Shown here: positions 1-5,989 of the stretch, one piece after another
Layout of the letters: every line of letters starts with the position of its first letter
Position numbering within the stretch: position 1 is the first letter of the stretch
Source of the DNA: Polynucleobacter meluiroseus
GTDB taxonomy: Bacteria > Verrucomicrobiota > Verrucomicrobiia > Opitutales > UBA953
Assembly: GCA_943323725.2 (NCBI GenBank)
Contig: CALPIW020000098.1
Span: 1-6,162, forward strand
Length of the DNA: 6,162 nucleotides
Direction: 5' to 3'
The notes under the pieces: generated by a model
The model's database searches: none
What the model was told of the DNA's origin: nothing
Seen by the model: the letters and a program-made list of their open reading frames with translations, nothing else
Position numbers and translations under genes: made by a program

Positions 1-764
1 CGACGCTGAAGCCGCTGGGCATCGATTTCGCCTCCCTGACTTACGGGGCCGGCGGCACTTCCCGCGACACGACGATCACCTACGGAGCGGAGCTCGTGAA
101 GATGGGTATCCCGCTGATCGGTCACCTCACCTGCGTCGGCCATTCCCAGGCTGAGCTCTCCGCGATCATCGAGCAGTATGACCGCGCCGGCTTCTCCGGC
201 ATCCTCGCCCTCCGCGGCGATCCGCCTAAGGGCCAGAAGGATTTCGTCGCGCACCCCGAAGGCTTCGCTCACGCGGAAGGCCTCGTGCGCCTCATCGGCG
301 CCGCCCGCCCGGGCCGTTTCGCCGTCGGCGTCGCCGGTTTCCCGGAGCGTCACCCGGACGCGACGGACGACCTCGCGGACATCCGTTTCCTCGCCGGCAA
401 GGTCTCGGCCGGCGCGGACTTCGTCACCACCCAGCTCTTCCTGGATAACGACGACTACTTCCGCTTCGTCGATCGGGCCCATGCGGCCGGCGTGTCCGTA
501 CCGATCCTCCCGGGCATCATGCCCGTGCTCTCCTTGAAGCAGGCCCGCACCTTCTGCGGTTTCTGCAAGGCGCGGATTCCGGACGCTCTGGTGCGCGAAC
601 TCGAAGCCTGCGGTCCGGACGAAGAAGCCCAGCGCAAGGTGGGCGTCTCGTGGGCCGTCCGTCAGGCCCGCGGCCTGATCGCCCGCGGCGCGCCCGGCTA
701 TCACGTCTACATCCTGAACAAGGCCGAGTCGGCGGTGGAACTCTTCGCCGAGCTCCGCGCCTGA
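1..764 (+). CDS. metF: Methylenetetrahydrofolate reductase, 5'-truncated by window edge
   Basis: The product is an FAD-dependent cytosolic TIM-barrel enzyme that reduces 5,10-methylene-THF to 5-methyl-THF, the methyl donor for methionine synthesis. The reading frame is open from nt 3, with no stop before nt 762, and gives 253 visible residues. Family members are about 290-300 residues, so roughly the first 40-45 are outside the window. Those include the FEFFPP segment with the catalytic Glu (Glu28 in E. coli). Visible family landmarks are SLTYGAGGTSRD, GHLTCVGH, LALRGDPP (Asp codon at 219, matching E. coli Asp120 near the flavin), FVTTQLFLDN (Gln codon at 432, matching Gln183 in folate binding), ILPGIMPV and the C-terminal YILNKAE. 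The GTG at 96 is internal: homology continues upstream of it, so it is not the start. The next gene begins 35 nt downstream on the same strand, so co-transcription is possible. No terminator is visible in the gap. The family call is very secure; only the true start is unknown. Confidence 0.96.
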   Translation, partial: TLKPLGIDFASLTYGAGGTSRDTTITYGAELVKMGIPLIGHLTCVGHSQAELSAIIEQYDRAGFSGILALRGDPPKGQKDFVAHPEGFAHAEGLVRLIGAARPGRFAVGVAGFPERHPDATDDLADIRFLAGKVSAGADFVTTQLFLDNDDYFRFVDRAHAAGVSVPILPGIMPVLSLKQARTFCGFCKARIPDALVRELEACGPDEEAQRKVGVSWAVRQARGLIARGAPGYHVYILNKAESAVELFAELRA

Positions 765-799
765 GGCCTCAATAGGTTTGCCGTCCGGGGGTGGTCGTC

Positions 800-2056
800 A
801 TGACATCCCGCATGCACGAGGCCTCTGACCATCCTGGCTGGAAGCGCGGTTTCTGGAGCCTGATGGCGACCCAGTTCCAGACCGCGTTCAGCGACAACGC
901 GCTCAAGAACCTGGTCATCCTGCTCGTCCTCGGCAGCGCCATGCCCGTCGACCAGCGTAATACCTACGTCGCGCTCGCGGGCGGACTCTTCGCCGCCCCG
1001 TTCATCTTGTTCTCGATGCTCGGCGGTTGGCTGGCGGACCGGTTCAGCAAGGCCGCGGTCATGCGCGCGGTGAAGCAGGCCGAAGTGGGCATCATGCTGT
1101 TCGCGGCGGCGGCCTTGGCGTTCGAGTCGGTCTGGCTGCAGCTCACGGCCGTGTTCCTTATGGGCTGTCATAGCGCGATCTTCGCGCCGTCGAAGTATGG
1201 CATCCTGCCGGAACTGCTTCCGCATGACCGGCTCTCGTGGGGTAATGGCATCTTCGAACTGCTGACGTTCCTCGGCATCATCTTCGGCATCGCGGCTTCC
1301 GGCTTCCTGGCGGAGGCCTTCGCCGGCCGGCAGGAGATGTCCGGCCTCCTACTCGCCGCGCTCGCCGTACTCGGCTGGGCCTGCAGCCGGGGCATCACGC
1401 CCGTGCCGGCGGCGAACCCGACCTGTATCCCCCGCATCAATCCCGTGACCGACCTCTGGGCCCGACTGCGGCTCATGCGTCTGGATCGGGATCTCTGGCG
1501 GGCCAGCTGGGGTAACGCGGGTTTCTTCTTCGTCGCCGCGCTGGTGCAGATGAACCTCGTCATCCATGCGCAGGACGTCCTGGCGCTGAGCAAGGCCCAG
1601 AACGCTTACCTTACGCTCTCGCTCGCCCTCGGCATCGGCTTCGGTAGTCTCGCCGCTGGGTACGCTTCCCGGGGTCGTATCGAGTATCGTCTCGTCCCGG
1701 TCGGAGCGGCCGGACTGGCGTTGTGCGCGGTGCCGCTCGGCTTGGCCGGCGTCGGCCTGACCGGCTTCGTCGTCAGCCTCGTCGGCCTGGGCTTCTTCGC
1801 CGGCCTCTTCATCGTCCCGATCGCCGCCGTGTTGCAGCATCGTCCGGCACCGGAGGACAAGGGCGCCGTCCAGGGCGCCGCGAACGTCCTGAGCTTCGTC
1901 GGTATCCTCGGTGCCGCCGGCGTGCAGTGGCTGGCTTCGAGCTGGCTGGGGCTCACTTCCGGTGAACTCTTCTGGGCCTGCGGCGCGGCGGCTCTGGCGA
2001 CGGGCGCCTATGCCGCGATCTCTCGTGGCCGGTTCATCGAGGCTGAGCCTCGCTGA
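800..2056 (+). CDS. MFS transporter, LplT/Aas-type lysophospholipid transporter family
   Basis: This is a 418-residue inner-membrane protein with about 12 hydrophobic segments and no signal peptide. Features diagnostic of the LplT/Aas transporter branch of the MFS are WSLMATQFQTAFSDNALKN in TM1 (FSDN from residue 30; family form AFNDN/AFGDN), motif A GGWLADRFSK (75-84), SAIFAPSKYGILPELLP (125-141; E. coli LplT has YSPAKYGILGEL), and GFFAGLFIVPIAAVLQ in the C-terminal half. In E. coli, LplT flips lysophospholipids inward for re-acylation by Aas; in many bacteria the transporter is fused to acyltransferase and acyl-ACP ligase domains. Here the protein ends after the last TM, so it is a stand-alone transporter, and no aas-like gene is visible. 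The substrate is inferred from family only. I chose ATG 800 over GTG 791 because a G-run (786-791) sits about 8 nt upstream of it as a plausible ribosome site. The 3' end is 13 nt from the end of the convergent gcvP. Confidence 0.88.
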   Translation: MTSRMHEASDHPGWKRGFWSLMATQFQTAFSDNALKNLVILLVLGSAMPVDQRNTYVALAGGLFAAPFILFSMLGGWLADRFSKAAVMRAVKQAEVGIMLFAAAALAFESVWLQLTAVFLMGCHSAIFAPSKYGILPELLPHDRLSWGNGIFELLTFLGIIFGIAASGFLAEAFAGRQEMSGLLLAALAVLGWACSRGITPVPAANPTCIPRINPVTDLWARLRLMRLDRDLWRASWGNAGFFFVAALVQMNLVIHAQDVLALSKAQNAYLTLSLALGIGFGSLAAGYASRGRIEYRLVPVGAAGLALCAVPLGLAGVGLTGFVVSLVGLGFFAGLFIVPIAAVLQHRPAPEDKGAVQGAANVLSFVGILGAAGVQWLASSWLGLTSGELFWACGAAALATGAYAAISRGRFIEAEPR

Positions 2057-2069
2057 GGCGTCCGCTCGT

Positions 2070-5051
2070 TCAGATCGTCGCCAGCACGCGCTGCTTGATC
2101 TCGGCGACGGGCATCGCGTTGAGCAGGACGGGCGAGAGGCGGTTCTCGTTGATCAGCGGAAGGGCCGTGAGGTGTTCGCTGAGGACGAGGTTACGGTTCG
2201 CGGCGACTTCGTCGACGCGGTCCACCGGCGTGAAGCGCGGGGTCGACTTGAGGACTTCCGGGTTCGTGCGGATGAGCTCGCCGATGGCCAGCACGACCTC
2301 GGCGAAACGGTCCAGCTCGGTCTTCGTGTACGACTCGGTCGGTTCGATCATCAGGCCGAAGACCTCCGGGAAGGCGACGGTCGGGGCGTGGAAGCCGAAG
2401 TCGAGGAAGAGCTTACCGACGCGGGCGATGATGCCTGCGCGCGGGATGCCGGCGGCTTCGATGCGCTTGAAGTCCTCTTCGGTGAGCGTGAGGATGAACT
2501 CGTGCATGCGCGGCACGCCGTCGGCCGCGGCCGGCAGCGACGGGAAGGACTTGCCGAGCTTCGAGAACAGGTAGCGGCTGGAGAGGACGGACATCGCGGC
2601 CATGCGGCGGACGCCTTCCTTGCCGAGACGCTGCAGGTAGGTGTAGACGCGCACCTTGTGGGCGAAGTTGCCCCAGTGGCGGTGGAAGGAGCCGATGCTG
2701 TGCTTCGGCTTCACGGCCACGAAGGTGTCGCCGTGCTTCTCGATCTGGAAGCCCGGGAGGAAGTCCACGAGACGCTCGGACACGGCCACGATGCCGTCGC
2801 CGGGGCCGCCGCCGCCGTGCGGTACGGTCCAGGTCTTGTGCAGGTTGTTGTGGACGGCGTCGACGCCGAGGGCGCCGAGGTTCACCCAGCCGGCGATGGC
2901 GTTCATGTTGGCGCCGTCCATGTAGACGAGGCCGCCGATGCGGTGGATCTCCGCCGCCATCTTCTGGAAGTCGGTCTCGAAGACGCCCGAGGTGTTCGGG
3001 TTGGTCACCATCATGCCCGCGATACGCGGACCGAACTCGGCGATCTTCGCGGCGAAGTCGGCCTGGTCGACGCGGCCGTCGGGGGCGGACTTCAGGAGCA
3101 CGATGCCCGAGGGCGAGCCATCGGGGTTGCGCTTGGTGGCGTAGCCGGCCGTGGTGGCGGTGGCGAAGTTCGTGCCGTGGGCGGTCGTCGGGATCAGGAT
3201 GATGTCGCGGTGCTGGCCGTGGTGGCGGTGGTAGGCCTGGAAGAGCTTGAGGCCGACGAGTTCGCCTTGGGCGCCGGCGACGGGCTGGGTGGTCAGGCCG
3301 GCGAGGCCGGTGATCTTGCGGAGCCATTCCTGGATCTGCCAGAGGAGCTCGAGGGAGCCCTGCGCGTCTTCGGCGGGCGCCTGCGGGTGCAGGCCGGTGA
3401 AGCCCGGCAGGCCGGCGGCCCAGTCGTTGATGTGCGGGTTGTACTTCATCGTGCACGAACCGAGCGGGAAGCAGCCGGTGTCGGGCGAGACGTTGAGTTC
3501 GCCGAGCTTCGAGTAGTAGGCCTTCAGTTCGGAGAGCGGGAAGGAAGGCAGGCCGACGGCGCCTTGGCGGAGCAGGGCGGCAGGGACTTCGGCGAGGGCC
3601 TTCGTGCCGGCGGACTTGCCGTAGAGGCCTTCGAAGAAGGCGACGAGCTTGTCAGTGTCGGCGGCGGTCTGGAGGTCGCTGAAGGAGATCTTGAGCAGCG
3701 AGCAATGGCAGGGCGTGCGTCCGGTGATGTCGACGCCCACATGCAGGCCGGCGGCGCGGCCCTTGGCGATGACGGCGGCGGCGGGCTCGGGGAGCATCAG
3801 GCTGAACTCGTTCCAGAAGGCCTGGTCGGCGTAGCAGACCTTGAGGCCCGGGATGTTGTGCAGCTTCGCGGCGGCACGGCGGGCCTGGTCGCGGCCGGCG
3901 ACGCAGGAGGCGGCCATGCCGGCTTCGCCGCGGGCGAGGATGGCGGCGCCGGCGATGGTGGCGATGAAGGCCTGGTTGGAGCAGATGTTGGACGTAGCCT
4001 TGTCCTTGCGGATGTGCTGCTCGCGGGTGGACATCACCATCACGATGCAATCACGGCCGGCGTTGTCCTTGGCCTTGCCGACGAAACGTCCGGGGGTCTC
4101 GCGGACTTCGTTCTTCTTGTCGGCGTGGTGGCGGACGGCGAAGATGCCGAGGCCGGGGCCGCCGAAGTTGGCGCCGATGGCGAGGTGCTGCCCTTCGCCG
4201 ACGAGGATATCGGCGCCTTTCTGGCCGTACTGCGCAGGAGCCTTGAGGCCACCGGTGGCGAGGAGCATCGGGTCGATGACGGCGATGGATTTCACGCCGG
4301 CGGTAGCGCACGCGTCGGTCAGGGCGTCGACGTCTTCGAGGAGTCCGAGGGCGTTGACCTGCGGGAAGATGACGGCGGCGAGCTGTTTGCCGAGGCGCGC
4401 GGCGGCGGCGGCGATGCCGGCGGGGGACAGGCGGCCGGTGGCGTCCTCGGGGGCGAGGAATTCCAGCTTCACCGACGTGTCGGCGACGTGCGTGCGGAGG
4501 ACTTCGAGATCGGCCGGCATCAGGTTGCCGGCGACGAGCACGGTGTTGGCTTCGGCGTCGGCCATACGCACGGCGCAGACGGCGGCTTCGAAGAGGGCGC
4601 TGGCGCGCTCATAGAGCGAGGAGTTGACGGCTTCGAAGCCGGTCAGCTGGGCGAGCGTGGACTGGTAGATCCAGTGGGTGATCAGCGTGCCCTGCGAGCG
4701 CTCGGGCTGGTAAGGCGTGTAAGAAGTCGTCAGGTTACGGATCGAGCAGACGTGGCCGACGATCTCGTGCGTGCGATAGACCTGCAGGCCGTCGCCGAGG
4801 AAGGCGGTCTTGACCGAGTTCTTCTGCGAGAGGGACTCCATGCGGTCCGCGAGGGCCTGGTACTCGAGCTCATCTGGGAGGTCCTGCGGACCGGCGAACT
4901 GCACCGCGGGGTCGATGTGCGCGTACATGTCCGGGAAGTCCTTCGAACCGACGGCGGCGAACATCGCCTGGATGTCGGCTTCGGTCGCCGGGATGTAATG
5001 GCGGGCGAGTTCGCGGGAGATCTTGGACGGATCGTAGGGCAGTTGGGCCAT
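2070..5051 (-). CDS. gcvP: Glycine decarboxylase (glycine cleavage P-protein), fused GcvPA-GcvPB-like architecture
   Basis: This PLP enzyme decarboxylates glycine and transfers the aminomethyl group to lipoyl-GcvH, the first step of the glycine cleavage system feeding 5,10-methylene-THF. From ATG 5051 it has 993 residues; single-chain P-proteins are usually about 950-960. The N-terminal half follows the separate GcvPA subunit: RHYIPATEADIQAMF near the start, YTPYQPE (111-117) and REQHIRKDKATSNICSNQA (343-361). The C-terminal half follows GcvPB: PLGSCTMKYNP (SCTMK at 532-536), AHGTN, NPNTSGVFE, DGANMNAI, the PLP-lysine motif NLHKTW (Lys739), glycine-rich loop PHGGGGPG (744-751), and GFHAPTVAFP with MIEPTE (about 886-906). 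The join is near residues 477-495. ATG 5051 is preferred over in-frame TTG 5093 because family similarity starts just after it, although its upstream sequence is pyrimidine-rich with no good Shine-Dalgarno. gcvT and gcvH are not adjacent, and no glycine riboswitch is recognisable in the leader. All PLP-site residues I looked for are present, so it is probably active. Confidence 0.96.
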   Translation of the reverse strand: MAQLPYDPSKISRELARHYIPATEADIQAMFAAVGSKDFPDMYAHIDPAVQFAGPQDLPDELEYQALADRMESLSQKNSVKTAFLGDGLQVYRTHEIVGHVCSIRNLTTSYTPYQPERSQGTLITHWIYQSTLAQLTGFEAVNSSLYERASALFEAAVCAVRMADAEANTVLVAGNLMPADLEVLRTHVADTSVKLEFLAPEDATGRLSPAGIAAAAARLGKQLAAVIFPQVNALGLLEDVDALTDACATAGVKSIAVIDPMLLATGGLKAPAQYGQKGADILVGEGQHLAIGANFGGPGLGIFAVRHHADKKNEVRETPGRFVGKAKDNAGRDCIVMVMSTREQHIRKDKATSNICSNQAFIATIAGAAILARGEAGMAASCVAGRDQARRAAAKLHNIPGLKVCYADQAFWNEFSLMLPEPAAAVIAKGRAAGLHVGVDITGRTPCHCSLLKISFSDLQTAADTDKLVAFFEGLYGKSAGTKALAEVPAALLRQGAVGLPSFPLSELKAYYSKLGELNVSPDTGCFPLGSCTMKYNPHINDWAAGLPGFTGLHPQAPAEDAQGSLELLWQIQEWLRKITGLAGLTTQPVAGAQGELVGLKLFQAYHRHHGQHRDIILIPTTAHGTNFATATTAGYATKRNPDGSPSGIVLLKSAPDGRVDQADFAAKIAEFGPRIAGMMVTNPNTSGVFETDFQKMAAEIHRIGGLVYMDGANMNAIAGWVNLGALGVDAVHNNLHKTWTVPHGGGGPGDGIVAVSERLVDFLPGFQIEKHGDTFVAVKPKHSIGSFHRHWGNFAHKVRVYTYLQRLGKEGVRRMAAMSVLSSRYLFSKLGKSFPSLPAAADGVPRMHEFILTLTEEDFKRIEAAGIPRAGIIARVGKLFLDFGFHAPTVAFPEVFGLMIEPTESYTKTELDRFAEVVLAIGELIRTNPEVLKSTPRFTPVDRVDEVAANRNLVLSEHLTALPLINENRLSPVLLNAMPVAEIKQRVLATI

Positions 5052-5096
5052 GGAAGTGACGATGGTTTTTGAAGGAGGAAACGGGTGTCGCAACCG

Positions 5097-5115
5097 CCCA
5101 CCAAGAGAGGGTGGG
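5097..5115. repeat. GC-only 6-bp hairpin in the gcvP leader
   Basis: CCCACC (5097-5102) and GGTGGG (5110-5115) are perfectly complementary around a 7-nt loop. The hairpin is in the presumed 5' UTR of gcvP, about 45 nt before ATG 5051. It is not followed by a U-run on either strand, so it is not an intrinsic terminator. It could be a leader structure or an operator half-site pair, or it could be chance in GC-rich DNA. Confidence 0.4.
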
Positions 5116-5128
5116 GGTATTAGAGAAT

Positions 5129-5160
5129 CAGGGTTTCGACATAAGGTTTGGCAACCCCTG
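5129..5160. repeat. Imperfect inverted repeat in the centre of the divergent spacer
   Basis: CAGGGTT (5129-5135) pairs with AACCCCTG (5153-5160) with one unpaired C, across a 17-nt spacer. A smaller GGTT-TGGC-AACC palindrome (5145-5156) overlaps its right part and the candidate nth -35 box. The position between two divergent starts would suit a regulator site, but no known operator is recognised and the match could be chance. Confidence 0.3.
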
Positions 5161-5230
5161 CCGAGGCTTGTGAATAAGTCGTCCGCCCGAGGTGCGTTGC
5201 CATCCGCGGACGGGCACCCATGGTCGGCCT

Positions 5231-5854
5231 ATGACCAAGCAGGAACGAGCTAACTACGTGGGCAAGGAGCTCGCGAAGCTCTATCCCGAGACGCCCGTGC
5301 CGCTCGACCACACCGACGCCTTCACGCTGCTGGTCGCGGTGGTGCTTTCGGCCCAGTGCACCGACAAGAAGGTCAACGAAATCACCCCCGCGCTCTTCGC
5401 CGAAGCGGGTACTCCCGCCAAGATGGCGGCGATGACCGAGGCGCGGGTGCTGACGCTGATCCGGCAGCTCGGACTGGCTCCGCAGAAGTCCAAGGCGCTC
5501 GTCGGCCTAGGCAAGATGCTCATGGCTAAGCATGGCGGGCAGGTGCCGCGGACTTTCGAGGAGCTGGAGGAACTCCCCGGCGTCGGTCACAAGACCGCCT
5601 CGGTCGTGATGGCGCAGGCCTTCGGCGTCCCGGCCTTTCCGGTCGACACGCATATTCACCGTCTGGCGAAGCGCTGGAAGCTCAGCCCCGGCAAGTCCGT
5701 CGAGCAGGTCGAAAAGGACCTCAAGCGGCTCTTTCCCGAGGACAGCTGGAATCAACTGCACCTCCGCATCATCTTCTACGGCCGCGAGCACTGCACGGCG
5801 CGGGGGTGTGAGGGGAAGACGTGCGGGATATGCTCCGCGCTACGCGCGGGGTAG
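5231..5854 (+). CDS. nth: Endonuclease III (base-excision DNA glycosylase/AP lyase) with atypical cysteine spacing
   Basis: The product is a bifunctional DNA glycosylase/AP lyase that removes oxidised pyrimidines in base excision repair. It has 207 residues (E. coli Nth: 211). The N-terminal half shows DAFTLLVAVVLSAQCTDKKVN, matching E. coli SPFELLIAVLLSAQATDVSVN. The helix-hairpin-helix is LPGVGHKTA (115-123) with catalytic Lys121 (E. coli Lys120). The catalytic Asp is Asp139 in VDTHIHR (E. coli Asp138). The C-terminal iron-sulphur region is unusual: cysteines at 188, 193, 198 and 201 give C-X4-C-X4-C-X2-C, not the E. coli C-X6-C-X2-C-X5-C, and the chain ends six residues after the last one. 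ATG 5231 fits the family N-terminus; GTG 5192 would add 13 residues without family support. No strong Shine-Dalgarno is visible. The stop codon lies at the edge of a palindromic repeat. Catalytic residues are intact, so glycosylase activity is likely; cluster binding is less certain. Confidence 0.94.
   Translation: MTKQERANYVGKELAKLYPETPVPLDHTDAFTLLVAVVLSAQCTDKKVNEITPALFAEAGTPAKMAAMTEARVLTLIRQLGLAPQKSKALVGLGKMLMAKHGGQVPRTFEELEELPGVGHKTASVVMAQAFGVPAFPVDTHIHRLAKRWKLSPGKSVEQVEKDLKRLFPEDSWNQLHLRIIFYGREHCTARGCEGKTCGICSALRAG
5833..5851. repeat. Short GC hairpin abutting the nth stop codon
   Basis: CCGCGC (5835-5840) and GCGCGG (5844-5849) form a perfect 6-bp stem with a 3-nt loop. It extends to 8 bp with a T-G and a C-G pair (5833-5834 with 5850-5851). 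It overlaps the last codons of nth and ends directly at the TAG stop (5852-5854). With no T-run after it, it is not a standard intrinsic terminator. It may slow RNA polymerase or protect the transcript end, or it may be the left border of the adjoining repeat element. Confidence 0.45.
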
Positions 5855-5884
5855 AGGGCTGAATCGAGGGCGGATGACTGAGTC

Positions 5885-5938
5885 GATGACAGATGGCAGA
5901 TGACGGATGACAGAGGTCTGAATCGATGACGGATGGCA
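5885..5938 (+). repeat. GATGRCR heptad tandem microrepeats within the palindrome
   Basis: Four contiguous 7-nt units (GATGACA, GATGGCA, GATGACG, GATGACA) lie at 5885-5912. After GAGGT and CTGAATC, two more (GATGACG, GATGGCA) follow at 5925-5938. The inverted right arm carries only two such units between its two nonamers (GATGGCA, GATGACA when read on the minus strand). The difference in unit number between arms fits gain or loss by replication slippage. Confidence 0.8.
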
Positions 5939-5959
5939 GAGGGTTGTACGATGATGCGA

Positions 5960-5989
5960 CGAATGACTCAAGGCCGAGAGAGTCATTCG
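5960..5989. repeat. Perfect 10-bp hairpin at the centre of the palindrome
   Basis: CGAATGACTC (5960-5969) and GAGTCATTCG (5980-5989) are exact reverse complements around the 10-nt loop AAGGCCGAGA. It sits inside the loop of the larger 22-position stem, so the RNA from either strand could fold into nested stems. No U-tract follows on either strand, which argues against a classical intrinsic terminator. Confidence 0.75.

Larger units (their letters stand above)
5052..5230. promoter_or_regulatory. Divergent intergenic region between gcvP (-) and nth (+)
   Basis: This 179-nt spacer must hold the start signals for both divergent genes, and no gene is evident in it. For gcvP, reading the minus strand, TCTAAT (5124-5119) is a fair -10-like hexamer (5 of 6 against TATAAT) but has no convincing -35 at the usual distance. 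For nth, TTGGCA (5148-5153) is a 5-of-6 match to a -35 box, with only a poor -10 (TGAATA, 5171-5176) at 17-nt spacing. Two small inverted repeats (5097-5115 and 5129-5160) and an AAGGAGG site on the plus strand (5072-5078) also lie here. The promoter assignments are guesses by eye and the sigma-factor consensus of this organism is unknown. Confidence 0.3.

Noticed and set aside
96..98. GTG 96 as the metF start
   Set aside because: Clear MetF sequence (SLTYGAGGTSRD) is encoded upstream in the same frame, so the gene starts before the window.
762..771. 10-bp palindrome TGAGGCCTCA at the metF stop as a terminator
   Set aside because: It has no loop and no T-run, so it cannot form a terminator hairpin of normal shape; short palindromes are common in GC-rich DNA.
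2413..3456. 347-codon minus-strand ORF inside gcvP
   Set aside because: It is a shifted-frame shadow of gcvP, dominated by Arg/Pro/His as expected from reading GC-rich coding DNA out of frame.
1911..5072. 1,053-codon plus-strand ORF opposite gcvP as a real gene
   Set aside because: It is in exact antisense codon register with a secure gcvP, has low-complexity composition and no domains, and its openness follows from GC-biased codon choice in gcvP.
5049..5093. TTG 5093 as the gcvP start (14 extra residues)
   Set aside because: The added residues have no resemblance to the family N-terminus, and ATG 5051 sits right before the region where GcvPA-like similarity begins.
5052..5230. Glycine riboswitch upstream of gcvP
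   Set aside because: I could not find the conserved glycine aptamer core or a tandem aptamer layout on the gcvP strand. A covariance-model search with the Rfam glycine riboswitch model would settle it.
5192..5230. GTG 5192 as the nth start (13 extra residues)
   Set aside because: The family N-terminus aligns from ATG 5231, and the extra residues are Pro/Arg/His-rich without support.
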